Shown here one piece after another: positions 15,439 through 25,432 of a stretch of DNA of 55,787 nucleotides (the stretch's first letter is position 1; each line of letters opens with the position of its first letter). This DNA is from Muribaculaceae bacterium. Lineage in GTDB: Bacteria > Bacteroidota > Bacteroidia > Bacteroidales > Muribaculaceae. The stretch spans positions 121,299 through 177,085 of the forward strand of contig JAMPAX010000001.1 of NCBI GenBank assembly GCA_023667015.1, given 5' to 3'. A program made the translations under genes and the position numbers. A model generated the notes under the pieces. It ran no database searches. It worked only from the letters and a program-made list of their open reading frames with translations, and was not told where the DNA came from.

Positions 15439-17787
15439 TTAGAAAGGATAACCTATAGAGAAATGGAATGAAGAATCGCGTCCCCAACGAGGATGGATAA
15501 TAGGCCAAGGCTCCTGACCCTTTGCCGGATTGTGAGCCTTCATGCCGAGGTCGAAACGCAACAAGAAATAGTTGAAATCCAGGCGCAGGCCAAGTCCGTA
15601 AGCTGCAGCTATTTCCTTATAAAAGCTATTGAACTGAAATAGACCACCGGGCTGGTTGGGGTAAGACTTAATAGTCCAGATATTACCGGCATCAACGAAT
15701 ACACCGAGTTCTATTACCCAGAAAAGCTTGGCACGATATTCAGCAGAGAGGTCAAAGCGGATATCGCCACACTGATTGATAAAATCGCTCACAGAATTAG
15801 TACCCGGGAAAGAGCCGGGACCCAGCGTACGCACATCCCATCCGCGAACGCCATTTGCACCTCCACCATAGAAACGCTTCTCAAAGGGAAGTATCGTAGA
15901 GTTGCCATAGGGGAACCCTATTCCGAATCCCACATGAAAGGCCATAGAATTTCTCTGGTCAAAGATATGTAAGAAACCTAAATCAGCCTCACCCTTCACA
16001 TATTGAGAATAATGGATACCAAAAATCTTGTAAGGATTATGCCGGGGGTCATGATGGCGAGTAAAAATACTATTTATTGCATACAGCAGGTTGCCCGCGG
16101 TTTCTATATTAGCGCGTATGGTATAGAAATTTGTCTGAGTATTTCTTTGCCATGGAGCCGCCGTGCGCTTGTTGGTATAATAGAACGAATAGCCAAGACG
16201 CATGATGAAATGATCTTCGTAACTATAGCGAAGCAGAGGATTGTCCGGAGCAATCTGATTTAAGAAATCTATAGTAGACACCGGCAGATACACGTAGTTT
16301 ATATCTATAGGGGTCAGGATATTGCGTCTGCGATTGTTCTTGTCGGTCCATTTATAGCTCCATCCGGCAGTAGAAATTATGCGAGTATACTCCGGGCGTT
16401 CCTGATAACTCATAGACAGATTCACAAGGGTCGTCGCGTTTATCTTCCTCTTGAAACTTTCGCGCAGGAATGGAGCTTTGAACTTCGGATAAGACAGGCC
16501 GAGGTCCAGAGCATATTCCATATATCTATCATGTATAAGACCATCAAGATTTCCACTTAGCGACTCATAGGAACCTCTCACCTTAGCGCTGAATGTCTCA
16601 CTACCCTTACCGATGTTCATATGCCGATATCCGATACCGAGAGCCAGACCGAGGTCACCTTCAGAATTTGTACCTTCCAGTTCAAGAGTGATACTCTGCG
16701 ACTTACCGGGAGTCAACAGAATATAAGCATCCAGCAGGCCAATATCGCCGATAGAACCTGCCGGTTCAAACTTAATATTGGTATATTTCAGAATTTCAAG
16801 ACGGCTTAAGGCCTTGTAAGTACGATCAACATCCCTTTCACGGTAGGGCTCTCCGGGCTGAATAAAGCAATTCTCATACAAAACTCCCGGGCGCAGATAC
16901 TTTTGCTTACCGTACAATATTTCAACGCCGCGATAATTAACGGTATCTGATGCTATATACTCATAACCATTTAAGAGATCATTAGGATCATAATCAGTGA
17001 CGTACACTACCCTTCTTACAATATATTCATTGAGTTGTCGGGTGGTAGTATCTGAAGATTTCGCAACGTCAAGGCGAACAGTAAGGTCCGTATCAAGGCT
17101 TCCGGCTGTAGTATCGGCCGTAAAGCTCACACATTCCTTGCCTATGCCATAATAACCATTGTTGCGAAGGCGAGAGACTATCAAGTCTATCTCTTGCTCA
17201 AGCAGGCTCCGATCGAGAGGATCTCCCTCACGCAGAATCATATTGCCGCTTCTACCACGAGCAAGCTTGGCAATAGTATCATTAGGCCATTGATAAGTGA
17301 GAGAACTGATAGTATGCAGAGGTCCGGGATTTAGTTGATAATCCACACTTATCTTTCTCTTACGTTCATTAACAGTGGTGTCAACTACAACTTCAGGAGA
17401 TAGATGTCCTCTGTTGATGAGTACACGCCTAAGCTGGTCGGCCGAAGCAAGGGTTAGTGTAGAGTCATAAATAACGGGAGGCTCACCGAGTTTCCGAATC
17501 CAGCGGTTCCACCATTTTGTAGTGTCCTTGCCACTCAGATTGTAGACTCCAAGTCGGAACTTAATAGTCCACAACATCTTATGATTCGGAGTCTGACGCA
17601 AGTAACTCAAAAGCTCAGTTTCGGTAAGTTCATCATGATCCGGAGCAGTGTCATTGACAGTAATCTTAACATTATCGAGGAGATATTGCCCCTGAGGTAC
17701 ATGTCTACTACTGCTGCACGCAGAAACAAAGAGGACGGCAAGCAGCAACAGTGATATATAGCAAAACGGGAAATATCTACGCGGCAC
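15439..17787 (-). CDS. TamL-like outer-membrane lipoprotein of the BamA/TamA family
   Basis: 782 aa. The N-terminus has a hydrophobic segment ending LFVSACSSSRHVPQG, a clean lipobox with lipidated Cys24. POTRA-type segments follow (for example YLLDNVKITVNDT near residue 40, and later repeats up to about 400). The C-terminal half is an Omp85 beta-barrel with the characteristic RFYGGGANGVRGWDVRTLGPGS loop and a terminal aromatic residue (SIGYPF). Lipid-anchored TamA homologues of Bacteroidetes (TamL) are thought to work with TamB in moving proteins or lipids to the outer membrane. No tamB is visible in this window. It shares an operon with the downstream HAD phosphatase gene. Confidence 0.88.
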   Translation of the reverse strand: MPRRYFPFCYISLLLLAVLFVSACSSSRHVPQGQYLLDNVKITVNDTAPDHDELTETELLSYLRQTPNHKMLWTIKFRLGVYNLSGKDTTKWWNRWIRKLGEPPVIYDSTLTLASADQLRRVLINRGHLSPEVVVDTTVNERKRKISVDYQLNPGPLHTISSLTYQWPNDTIAKLARGRSGNMILREGDPLDRSLLEQEIDLIVSRLRNNGYYGIGKECVSFTADTTAGSLDTDLTVRLDVAKSSDTTTRQLNEYIVRRVVYVTDYDPNDLLNGYEYIASDTVNYRGVEILYGKQKYLRPGVLYENCFIQPGEPYRERDVDRTYKALSRLEILKYTNIKFEPAGSIGDIGLLDAYILLTPGKSQSITLELEGTNSEGDLGLALGIGYRHMNIGKGSETFSAKVRGSYESLSGNLDGLIHDRYMEYALDLGLSYPKFKAPFLRESFKRKINATTLVNLSMSYQERPEYTRIISTAGWSYKWTDKNNRRRNILTPIDINYVYLPVSTIDFLNQIAPDNPLLRYSYEDHFIMRLGYSFYYTNKRTAAPWQRNTQTNFYTIRANIETAGNLLYAINSIFTRHHDPRHNPYKIFGIHYSQYVKGEADLGFLHIFDQRNSMAFHVGFGIGFPYGNSTILPFEKRFYGGGANGVRGWDVRTLGPGSFPGTNSVSDFINQCGDIRFDLSAEYRAKLFWVIELGVFVDAGNIWTIKSYPNQPGGLFQFNSFYKEIAAAYGLGLRLDFNYFLLRFDLGMKAHNPAKGQEPWPIIHPRWGRDSSFHFSIGYPF

Positions 17788-17810
17788 GATTAAGGCATGA
17801 TGAGTAAGGA

Positions 17811-18689
17811 TTAAACTTCAGCATATATTTTTCGCAAGTCCTCCTCAGTGATACTCTCGAAGTCTTCCTTCCGGGGACACACTACCACGCCGGCCATATC
17901 TATAGCTCCGGGACTGACAAGCAAACGGCGAGAAGCATCCTCAGCAAAACAGGCGGGACGATGTCTGCGACGAGGAACGACGATAGCACGCAGGAGGGCG
18001 CTTTTGGTGTCAATCCAGAAGAAAGCATTGACAAGCCCCCTATCTCTCAGGCCTGTTTCAGGATCGAAACCATACAAAGTAGGCAATTCGGCAAGAGACT
18101 TCATCCCCTCTAAATCCGGAGTAATCACAGCACTCCACCATTCAAAAGGGAAGTCGCCGCCAAACGATGAGGAATGCTTAATTCCGGGAGCTGAAACGGG
18201 ATGCCACTTCTCCGTGACTGCGAGCAAAGGGAGTTCAGAGGCAGCTACCATCTGCATGTGGGCATGATCCGGAGCTGAGGCACCGGCACGTGCACCATTA
18301 AAAAAGACAGCCATTCCCGGCCAGCGCTCAGCAATTGATGCCATCTCTAATGGAATCTCATCTTGAGGCTCATGCTTTATGAAGGGGATGGTAAAATGTA
18401 ATGGAAAGATGGGATATGGATTTACGAGTAATTCCCAACCTTCATATGCCATCTCAGTTATTTGCTCCTTTGGACGATTTTCCTTACACAGAAAGCATGG
18501 ACGACTATCAATGGAAGTTGCATCTACCTTAGCACCGGTAGACTTAATCCGAGCCGGATTATATTGCACAAAGCAGGGAAAATCGCCAAGTTGAAAGCGT
18601 CGACGATCAGTTGCACCAAGTCCCAAATAATTTGCTTGAGCAAGATCCCAATGCTGAAGTTGAGATTCTACAAAGTCCTGAAGTTCCAT
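17811..18689 (-). CDS. DUF4922 protein, HIT-like nucleotide hydrolase/transferase fold
   Basis: 292 aa. Contains RPCFLCKENRP (a CxxC, possibly zinc-binding), LLVNPYPIFPLHFTIPF and the histidine motif DHAHMQMV, arranged as in GalT/HIT-type proteins such as GDP-galactose phosphorylase; this is why DUF4922 is thought to be a nucleotidyl transferase or hydrolase. Substrate unknown. A second conserved block is FFWIDTKSALLRAIVVPRRRHRPACF. It begins 11 nt after the GT2 gene and that begins 3 nt after the giant amidase-like gene, so the three form one operon. The pairing with a glycosyltransferase suggests a nucleotide sugar, which is inference. Confidence 0.8.
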   Translation of the reverse strand: MELQDFVESQLQHWDLAQANYLGLGATDRRRFQLGDFPCFVQYNPARIKSTGAKVDATSIDSRPCFLCKENRPKEQITEMAYEGWELLVNPYPIFPLHFTIPFIKHEPQDEIPLEMASIAERWPGMAVFFNGARAGASAPDHAHMQMVAASELPLLAVTEKWHPVSAPGIKHSSSFGGDFPFEWWSAVITPDLEGMKSLAELPTLYGFDPETGLRDRGLVNAFFWIDTKSALLRAIVVPRRRHRPACFAEDASRRLLVSPGAIDMAGVVVCPRKEDFESITEEDLRKIYAEV

Positions 18690-18700
18690 AAATATGTGCT

Positions 18701-20044
18701 TTATGAAATGGACTCCGACTCTTCCGTCTGAGCCTCACTCATGCGAGCCATCAGTTCCAGAGAGCGAAGAAAGTCCTTATACTGATTGTTAGCGTTGACC
18801 CTCTCAATGCTCAGCGCTGCATCGGAATTACCGTCCCAGCGGCGACAGAAATATAGAGGTTCATAAATTCTGCCTACAAAATAATCGCGGCTTACACGCA
18901 GACACATAGCATAATCTTCACCGTAACTTACATTGGGGAAAAGGATCTGACGAACAATAGGAGTATAGAAAGCTCGAGGCGCTCCGAATCCATTGATACG
19001 CAATGCATTGTTAGCGCCATTCTCAGAAGTCCATTCACGATGGTCAATTACTCCCGGAGGCAATGAGTTGAGGTTAAAGTCAGTCAGCTGATAAGACCCC
19101 ACTACCATAGCACAATTTTCCTCGCGGAATTTATCCACAATCTTCTGCAGGGTATAGGGAGAAGAATAGATATCATCCGAATCAAGCTGGACTGCAAAAC
19201 AGCCGCAAAAATCTGACATAATAGCCTTATTCCAACATCCACCAATACCAAGCCCCTCTTCAGGAGTTGGTCTTATCACAATAAGGCGAGGATCCTCTAT
19301 GTCATCAAGGAGTTCTGAGGTCCCGTCGGTAGAGCCATTATCTACAACTATGACATTGTAGGGGAAATCAGTCTGTTGGCTTAATGCAGACGCCACGGCA
19401 TCGCCGATAGTGAGGACACGGTTTCTTACGGGTATGACAATGCTCGCAAGATTTAGGAAATTTCCCTCTTCGAATTCAACTCTCTGGGGAGGGTCAACAA
19501 GGGCGTTAATTTCGTAAAGATGGTCTGTCAAAGTTTGTTCCATTTCGAGCTGATATGCATGTTGACGAGGGTCAACGTAATCATGTTGCTTCTCGCCACT
19601 CTTGCGAAAGTCAATGCGATCTACGACATAAAGTTTCTCCGGAATGTTAACAAGCATATTGGCAGTACTGAGTCTGAGTCTCAGAGCATACCAACCACCA
19701 TCGATTTTATCGGAATCCTCAGAAGTAAAATCCTCGGTAACGGAGAGCACATCGGCTATATTTAGGAGTACAAGGGGACCGAAATCGAAATCATCGCGCA
19801 CAGATCCCGGCTGATATTCTATTACAGGGTGGTCTACAAGCGTGCCATCTTCCAGACGTTCACGATAGTCACAATATACCATAGCAGCATCGGAATCCTC
19901 TGCCACCTGCCTCATTCTTCGAATGGAATGGGGCATTAAGGTAATTTCGCGATCATCGAGTTTTACAAGAATATATTGCTTTAGGGGAGAATGGAAGATA
20001 GTCTCCCGCAGGTCGTCAACATTTTTAAATCTATAGGGGTCCAT
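18701..20044 (-). CDS. Family 2 glycosyltransferase with extra N-terminal domain
   Basis: 447 aa. The GT-A domain is in the C-terminal half: [36 protein letters not shown] and the metal-binding [10 protein letters not shown], then [14 protein letters not shown] near the acceptor site. The first ~200 residues are not a standard GT2 region; they contain a second, degenerate stretch ([10 protein letters not shown]) that looks like the second half of another GT-A fold, so the protein may be a tandem with one dead domain (inference). No membrane segment, hence cytoplasmic. It lies 3 nt from the amidase-like gene and 11 nt before the DUF4922 gene. Donor and acceptor are unknown. Confidence 0.82.
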   Translation of the reverse strand: MDPYRFKNVDDLRETIFHSPLKQYILVKLDDREITLMPHSIRRMRQVAEDSDAAMVYCDYRERLEDGTLVDHPVIEYQPGSVRDDFDFGPLVLLNIADVLSVTEDFTSEDSDKIDGGWYALRLRLSTANMLVNIPEKLYVVDRIDFRKSGEKQHDYVDPRQHAYQLEMEQTLTDHLYEINALVDPPQRVEFEEGNFLNLASIVIPVRNRVLTIGDAVASALSQQTDFPYNVIVVDNGSTDGTSELLDDIEDPRLIVIRPTPEEGLGIGGCWNKAIMSDFCGCFAVQLDSDDIYSSPYTLQKIVDKFREENCAMVVGSYQLTDFNLNSLPPGVIDHREWTSENGANNALRINGFGAPRAFYTPIVRQILFPNVSYGEDYAMCLRVSRDYFVGRIYEPLYFCRRWDGNSDAALSIERVNANNQYKDFLRSLELMARMSEAQTEESESIS

Positions 20045-20047
20045 AAT

Positions 20048-23000
20048 TTATTCTGACATCCATTTGAGGATTGCACCCATCATGGAATTAAGTTGTTTTG
20101 AATCTGAAATTGCCTCAAAAGGTATGGAGCTGACAGCTACATGGCTCTTACCGCGTTGAGAGATAATACCGGCAGCCTCACCGGTGTCGCCAAAGGTAAG
20201 GAAAGTTTTTCCATTGTCAGTGGCCTGTATTGCATCCGGATGTTCTACAATATACTGACGATTGTTGAGATTATTAGAATAAGCAATCGTCTTGTCGGAA
20301 AGCCTAAGTCCGCTGTTGGGAACGACATCCACACTTCCGCGAGTCGGCTTATGGGCATCTTCTACAGCCTCAATACCGAGCACATCGGCGGCAAAATCCA
20401 CACCGGTATTGCCAAGGCGATAGTCCAACAAATCGGAGCCGACATATTGACCGCTGACAATCAGGTTGCCTCCCTTATCTGTGTATGTGCGCAGGAGTTG
20501 CATCAACTTGGGGGAGAAAGTCTGGAACTTCACACCGCTATGACCGCGACCCACAATTGTAGTTTTCTGCTTTCCAAGAATCCAGTCTACGATCTTGTAG
20601 TCAGAGAGCTTAACACTTCCATTCTCAACAGCACCGGCAGAGCAACTTATAAAACCGAAACCATTGGCAGTTACAGCCCTGCCATGTACAATAGGATAGT
20701 CGAACGTATTGCCGGCTATGACCTTACCAATATAATTTCCGGAGCTTCTGCCAAAGCCATCGCCGGCGCTACGTCGATATTCATTCTGATATCCGGTGAA
20801 GCCTATCTCTCGTATATAGGGCACACCAAAATCCTCTTCAGAGTTGAAACCCGCGCGTCCGTTATCACTAAAATGTTCCGGAGCGGAGATTCTGGAGAAG
20901 CCATTGACTATCAAGACGGGAGAAGCATTCGAAGTACCTTCTCGGAGGGCAAGAGTCTCAGAGGGGAAAGAGAGTCCACCCTCATTGGCACAAACTACTC
21001 TGAAAGAATGGATTTCATTATCACCGATTTTGAAATCATAATGTGTTTTTTCTGTCTCAGCCATTTTATGGAAGCCGAGGTCGGAGCCGGTGCGCTCCAG
21101 GATGATATACTTCGATGGATGTGCAGTAGGTTCAAGAGAATCGGGAGTAGCTGACCAGCTGAGGCGATACTGACCCTTCTTCACGCGAGTAATAGCAAAA
21201 TTACTTGCCGGGAGAGGTTGAACTACAAACTCACGATTCTTACGTTCGGAAATAAACCTGCCGAGAGCTTTATATATGGCACGTCCTACGGTAAAGCGGA
21301 AACCGGGGTCCAGGCCATACTGCATATCTCCAAAATTCTGATGGCTAAGAAGCTCTATAAGAGCTGTAGGCACCTCAGCCACACGAGCTTCGAGATAAGA
21401 CTTATCCCACATTGAGCGACGTGTCCAACGCGGTTCATAGCTCTTGCGGATATCGCCGGTAATCTGACGCATCAGCATATCAGTGAGCATACGGGAATTC
21501 ATTCGCGGTGTACCATCAGCGTAAGAGCGTCCCCCGTCAGTATAGTAAATACCGAGAGTACCTACATAGCTATCATCGTAACGCTTTCCGGCATCGGTGT
21601 GCAGAGCCATAGAGACATCTACAGGAATCCCTAATCCCTCCCTCTTGGGAAGCACGCGACTACCACCGGCGAGATAGTTTACCCACATGCCACGGTCTGT
21701 ATAATCATCCTTGTAGTCATCACGTCCATGGTATGGGGAATAGACACTTTCCGGAATGCCGGCCCATTGTAGCCAATAGCGTGCACCCTCGAGATACCTG
21801 GGAAGACCGCTGGTGCGAAATACGGGCTCATTACCCTTCTTCGGAGGAGCTATCGGAGTAGCAGGAATGCTGATATCTTCCTTATCCGGGGATTCATCCT
21901 CATTGAGGCTTTCATCACCCTCGTCATTTTCATCCTCGTCATCATCGTCGTCCTCATCATCATCGGCATCCTCATCATCGGGAGTATCTCCCTGAGCTAC
22001 CTTCTTGTCCGGGGTATCTTGAGCTACAGCCGGCTCAGGAGTAGAGGGGTCATAATAAATATCCGAGCGGGAATTCGAACGAGCAATATTGCCCATACCT
22101 CCACCGATTTTCACAGCATCAGCGGTGACTACAGTTCCAGCCTTGCCATTGGTGAGGTTGGTCAGAGTTACAACCGGTTCAGTTTCAGAATATCCGGCCG
22201 TCAGGGGGAAGGTTCCAAGATAAATCCATGTGCTCCCGCCCATAGTCTGATTAACGCGAAATTCTCTGCTACCGCCATCATAATTGACAGTATAATGAGC
22301 ATCTTCGACAGAATTAGGTAGAGACTTGTAGCTTACATATACGGCATACTCGCCATCTTCCGGGATATCAGCATACCAAGCAGCCACACTGGGAGTTCCC
22401 GATTTTATGGTAGTAGTCTGACGATAGGTGCCGTTTTCAAACGGATTTTCCGTGTCGCGGAAATCAGGGAGGTCATAAATGAAACCCTCCCCTTCTCCAA
22501 ATTCCCATTTCTTGGAGCCACTCTTCTCCTTATAGTAAGGTTGGGAGAAGATCTGGCCACCCTCATTAGTGTCATTGTCAACGATTACCTCATGAGGGTT
22601 AATGTCACGTTCACGGGGTAGCATCACGTATGCGCCGGCATTTTCAAGCATCGGCACTACATAGGGGAGTATGTAAGTCATCGTATATACATCCTCCATT
22701 GTTTGCCAAAGCATCGGTCGTTGCCATTGCCAACCGGAGCCGGGACGGAAATACCTACCATGACTATGCCAAAGAGCAACAATATCACCCTCCATGCCCT
22801 TTTTGGGATTAACCCATGGAGAAGCTGCTACAACGAAAGGCGTATTCTTTTGAAATTCTGCCGGAAGCTTATCTATCTTTGAGATGTAGTAAGATAAAGG
22901 TCTGCTACCGACGTTGAGGGTTACAGTATAATCTCGGATAGAATCGGGCAATGCTCTTCCGGCGGTACGTGTAAGATCGCGGATCAGATCCTGAGTAACC

Positions 23001-23422
23001 GGAAGATATGTAAAATTCTCATTAAGGCTAAGTCGCGCTGTGCGTGAGCGAGAATCAGTTTTGACACTATTGACCCTCAAACCTCCGGGGTTCTGATTCT
23101 CCGGAATACGATCAATAAGAGCCTTGTTGACAGCCAGGGTTAGCGAGTCGTTGCTTGGCTGCTCCTTAGGGGGTGTGTATGCACGCGGGGTAGCCCGTCT
23201 GGAAGAAGAGCGTCTTGATGACTTTTTTGATGACTTCTTATTACTCCTCTTATTCTTTTTATTCTTCTTGTCGGATTTTTTATTTTTAGACTTTTTCTTT
23301 TTTGAAGAGCTCTGTGCTGTTCTGGCTTTTGAGCGTCGAGCGTCAACAGTAAACGAATAGTCTGCTACTCCAAAGAGGAGCACAACAGATATGATTAGAT
23401 AAAGAAATTTTCGTAGATTCAT
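20048..23422 (-). CDS. Giant exported amidase-like protein with inserted golvesin-type domain
   Basis: 1124 aa; databases often call such proteins xanthan lyase, a name the sequence does not support. Order: signal peptide (1-28); very basic Lys/Ser/Arg linker (29-80); GerM-like domain (about 95-180); first half of an Amidase_3-like fold with His219/His221 and Glu271 in PRERD; a golvesin C-terminal-like beta domain (about 285-445); an Asp/Glu-rich linker (about 478-515); the second half of the amidase with His608 in ALHTDAG and Glu690 in ALIELLSHQNFGD; an Fn3-like stretch (about 740-840); and a C-terminal Rossmann-like domain (about 850-1124). The four H/E/H/E residues match the zinc site of N-acetylmuramoyl-L-alanine amidases. 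It heads an operon with GT2 and DUF4922. The -7 box ends 5 nt before the ATG. Confidence 0.8.
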   Translation of the reverse strand: MNLRKFLYLIISVVLLFGVADYSFTVDARRSKARTAQSSSKKKKSKNKKSDKKNKKNKRSNKKSSKKSSRRSSSRRATPRAYTPPKEQPSNDSLTLAVNKALIDRIPENQNPGGLRVNSVKTDSRSRTARLSLNENFTYLPVTQDLIRDLTRTAGRALPDSIRDYTVTLNVGSRPLSYYISKIDKLPAEFQKNTPFVVAASPWVNPKKGMEGDIVALWHSHGRYFRPGSGWQWQRPMLWQTMEDVYTMTYILPYVVPMLENAGAYVMLPRERDINPHEVIVDNDTNEGGQIFSQPYYKEKSGSKKWEFGEGEGFIYDLPDFRDTENPFENGTYRQTTTIKSGTPSVAAWYADIPEDGEYAVYVSYKSLPNSVEDAHYTVNYDGGSREFRVNQTMGGSTWIYLGTFPLTAGYSETEPVVTLTNLTNGKAGTVVTADAVKIGGGMGNIARSNSRSDIYYDPSTPEPAVAQDTPDKKVAQGDTPDDEDADDDEDDDDDEDENDEGDESLNEDESPDKEDISIPATPIAPPKKGNEPVFRTSGLPRYLEGARYWLQWAGIPESVYSPYHGRDDYKDDYTDRGMWVNYLAGGSRVLPKREGLGIPVDVSMALHTDAGKRYDDSYVGTLGIYYTDGGRSYADGTPRMNSRMLTDMLMRQITGDIRKSYEPRWTRRSMWDKSYLEARVAEVPTALIELLSHQNFGDMQYGLDPGFRFTVGRAIYKALGRFISERKNREFVVQPLPASNFAITRVKKGQYRLSWSATPDSLEPTAHPSKYIILERTGSDLGFHKMAETEKTHYDFKIGDNEIHSFRVVCANEGGLSFPSETLALREGTSNASPVLIVNGFSRISAPEHFSDNGRAGFNSEEDFGVPYIREIGFTGYQNEYRRSAGDGFGRSSGNYIGKVIAGNTFDYPIVHGRAVTANGFGFISCSAGAVENGSVKLSDYKIVDWILGKQKTTIVGRGHSGVKFQTFSPKLMQLLRTYTDKGGNLIVSGQYVGSDLLDYRLGNTGVDFAADVLGIEAVEDAHKPTRGSVDVVPNSGLRLSDKTIAYSNNLNNRQYIVEHPDAIQATDNGKTFLTFGDTGEAAGIISQRGKSHVAVSSIPFEAISDSKQLNSMMGAILKWMSE

Positions 23423-23427
23423 AACCG

Positions 23428-23435
23428 CAAAATTA
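23428..23435 (-). promoter_or_regulatory. -7 element of the amidase-like operon, near-leaderless
   Basis: Minus strand TAATTTTG ends 5 nt before the ATG at 23422. Twenty nt upstream the -33 position reads TTTT rather than TTTG, so the match is good at -7 and weak at -33. Confidence 0.55.
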
Positions 23436-23513
23436 CGAAAATTTCCTTAAAATTGAAAACGGATTTTGAAGTTGGGGAAAGTTAAATCAAGTTAAATCTT
23501 GAAGCATCGGGAT

Positions 23514-23563
23514 GAATCCGGTTGAACCAGGATGCATCAGGTTGAATCTGATTGAATCCGGTT
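23514..23563. repeat. Degenerate 10-nt tandem repeat
   Basis: Five 10-nt units with consensus GAATCNGGTT: GAATCCGGTT, GAACCAGGAT, GCATCAGGTT, GAATCTGATT, GAATCCGGTT. It lies between the amidase-like operon promoter and the fumarase terminator. Confidence 0.65.
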
Positions 23564-23576
23564 GGTAATGGATTAT

Positions 23577-23612
23577 AATAAATCCCGGTGCTTCGCGGCG
23601 CCGGGATTTATT
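23577..23612 (-). terminator. Rho-independent terminator of the fumarase gene
   Basis: Twelve-bp stem AATAAATCCCGG/CCGGGATTTATT (23577-23588 and 23601-23612) with extra pairing around TTCG inside, 19 nt beyond the fumarase stop codon. A/T-rich flanks on both sides. Confidence 0.8.
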
Positions 23613-23630
23613 GCGTTTTTGATTCTTTGA

Positions 23631-25271
23631 TTATTTGCACATCGGACAGCGTGGCTTGATCTGCTTGAAGAAGTCGTTGCCCTTGTTGTCTACGAGGATG
23701 AAGGCCGGGAAGTCTTCCACCTCGATTTTCCAGATAGCTTCCATGCCAAGCTCGGGATATTCAAGTAGCTCTACGCTCTTGATGCTGTTCTGGGCAAGTA
23801 TAGCAGCGGGGCCGCCGATGCTTCCGAGATAAAAACCGCCATGCTTCTTGCAAGCGTCAGTCACCTGCTGGGAGCGGTTGCCCTTGGCAATCATAATCAT
23901 AGAGCCACCGGCAGCCTGGAACTGGTCTACATACGGGTCCATACGTCCGGCTGTGGTAGGTCCGAACGAACCGGAGGGCATACCTTCCGGCTTCTTGGCG
24001 GGACCGGCATAGTAGATAGGATGTTCTTTGAGATACTGAGGCATCGGCTCGCCGGCATCGAGACGCTCTTTGATTTTAGCGTGGGCAATGTCGCGGCCTA
24101 CGATGATAGTTCCCTTAAGGCTCAGACGAGTGCTGACGGGGTATTTGTCAAGTTCAGCAAGAATCTCGGGCATAGGACGGTTGAGATCAATTTTCACCAC
24201 TTCCCCTTCGCCGGCATTACGAAGCTCTTCGGGAATGAGTTCACCGGGGAATTCATCGAGTTTCTCAACCCATATACCATCACGATTAATTTTAGCTTTG
24301 ATGTTTCTATCGGCAGAGCAGCTTACACCCATACCTACAGGGCAGCTTGCACCATGACGGGGCAGACGGATTACACGGATATCATGAGCAAAGTATTTTC
24401 CACCAAACTGAGCTCCGAGACCCAGACATTGTGCCGCCTCGAGAAGCTCCTTCTCTAGTTCAACATCGCGGAAAGCACGTCCATATTCATTGCCTGTAGT
24501 TGGAAGTTCGTCGTAGTACTTTACACTCGCTTTCTTTACAGCGGCAAGGTTGGCTTCAGCAGATGTTCCACCGATTACAAAAGCAATATGATACGGAGGA
24601 CATGCGGCAGTGCCAAGGGTCTTCATTTTCTCGATAAGGAAAGGAACAAGGGTCTTGGGATTAAGGATAGCCTTAGTCTCTTGATAGAGATATGTCTTAT
24701 TAGCAGAACCACCACCCTTAGCTACAAAGAGGAACTTATATTCATCGCCCTCGGTAGCATGAATTTCAATCTGAGCGGGCAGATTGCATCCGGTATTGAC
24801 TTCATCGTACATTGTCAAAGGAGCATTCTGGGAATAACGAAGGTTGTTCTCAGTGTATGTCTTGTAAACGCCGAGAGAAATTTTCTCCTCATCGTTGCAT
24901 CCTGTCCATACCTGCTGTCCTTTATATGCAGCACAAATGGAAGTACCGGTATCTTGGCAGAAAGGAAGCACACCCTTAGCAGCCACCTCAGCATTGCGGA
25001 GCATTGTAAGGGCCACAAACTTGTCGTTTTCAGACGCTTCAGGATCATGAAGAATCTTAGCTACAAGTTCATTGTGAGCGCGACGAAGCATAAAAGAGCA
25101 ATTGTGAGAAGCCACATTGGACAGAAGGGTCAAGGCTTCGGGATCTACGACGAGCATCTCGTGGCCGTTCCAGTTTTCTACTCTCACATAGTCTTTGGAG
25201 ACGAGTTGATACTCAGTCTTGTCAGGACCTAAGGGGAAGGGTTCCTGATAATGGAAGGGTTTTGTGGGCAT
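23631..25271 (-). CDS. fumB: Class I fumarate hydratase, [4Fe-4S] type
   Basis: 546 aa, full length for the FumA/FumB class of oxygen-sensitive fumarases, which interconvert fumarate and malate in the cytoplasm. The three cluster ligands fall at the positions known from E. coli FumA: Cys105 ([10 protein letters not shown]), Cys224 (TAACPPYH) and Cys318 (GVSCSAD). [13 protein letters not shown] and the terminal CPMCK are also typical. Because the class cannot be split into FumA or FumB from sequence, the symbol is only a label. In Bacteroidales it works in the reductive branch from oxaloacetate to succinate. Monocistronic, with a probable -7 element 28 nt upstream and a terminator downstream. 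Confidence 0.95.
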   Translation of the reverse strand: MPTKPFHYQEPFPLGPDKTEYQLVSKDYVRVENWNGHEMLVVDPEALTLLSNVASHNCSFMLRRAHNELVAKILHDPEASENDKFVALTMLRNAEVAAKGVLPFCQDTGTSICAAYKGQQVWTGCNDEEKISLGVYKTYTENNLRYSQNAPLTMYDEVNTGCNLPAQIEIHATEGDEYKFLFVAKGGGSANKTYLYQETKAILNPKTLVPFLIEKMKTLGTAACPPYHIAFVIGGTSAEANLAAVKKASVKYYDELPTTGNEYGRAFRDVELEKELLEAAQCLGLGAQFGGKYFAHDIRVIRLPRHGASCPVGMGVSCSADRNIKAKINRDGIWVEKLDEFPGELIPEELRNAGEGEVVKIDLNRPMPEILAELDKYPVSTRLSLKGTIIVGRDIAHAKIKERLDAGEPMPQYLKEHPIYYAGPAKKPEGMPSGSFGPTTAGRMDPYVDQFQAAGGSMIMIAKGNRSQQVTDACKKHGGFYLGSIGGPAAILAQNSIKSVELLEYPELGMEAIWKIEVEDFPAFILVDNKGNDFFKQIKPRCPMCK

Positions 25272-25299
25272 TATTTGTTAGAATTTAGTTTTATATATA

Positions 25300-25307
25300 C
25301 AAATATA
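25300..25307 (-). promoter_or_regulatory. Probable -7 element of the fumarase promoter
   Basis: Minus strand TATATTTG, 28 nt before the fumarase ATG. No TTTG is found at the expected -33 position, so support is partial. Confidence 0.45.
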
Positions 25308-25432
25308 ATTTGACGCAACCATCATGAAAAATGAGATAAGTTACTACAAGCGCGAAATTAACAAAAATTCCCGATATAGAAGAGTTTCGGATCCGAATTT
25401 TTATCAGACCTCAAACGAATTGAAATGCTATA

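Noticed and set aside
20141..21154. 337-aa plus-strand frame opposite the amidase-like gene
   Set aside because: Shadow of the real frame; composition is that of reversed codons.
20048..23422. Xanthan lyase annotation
   Set aside because: No polysaccharide-lyase fold is visible; zinc amidase residues and a golvesin-type domain fit better.
23514..23563. CRISPR-like array
   Set aside because: Units are 10 nt with no spacers and no cas genes; the same goes for the 7- and 9-nt arrays.
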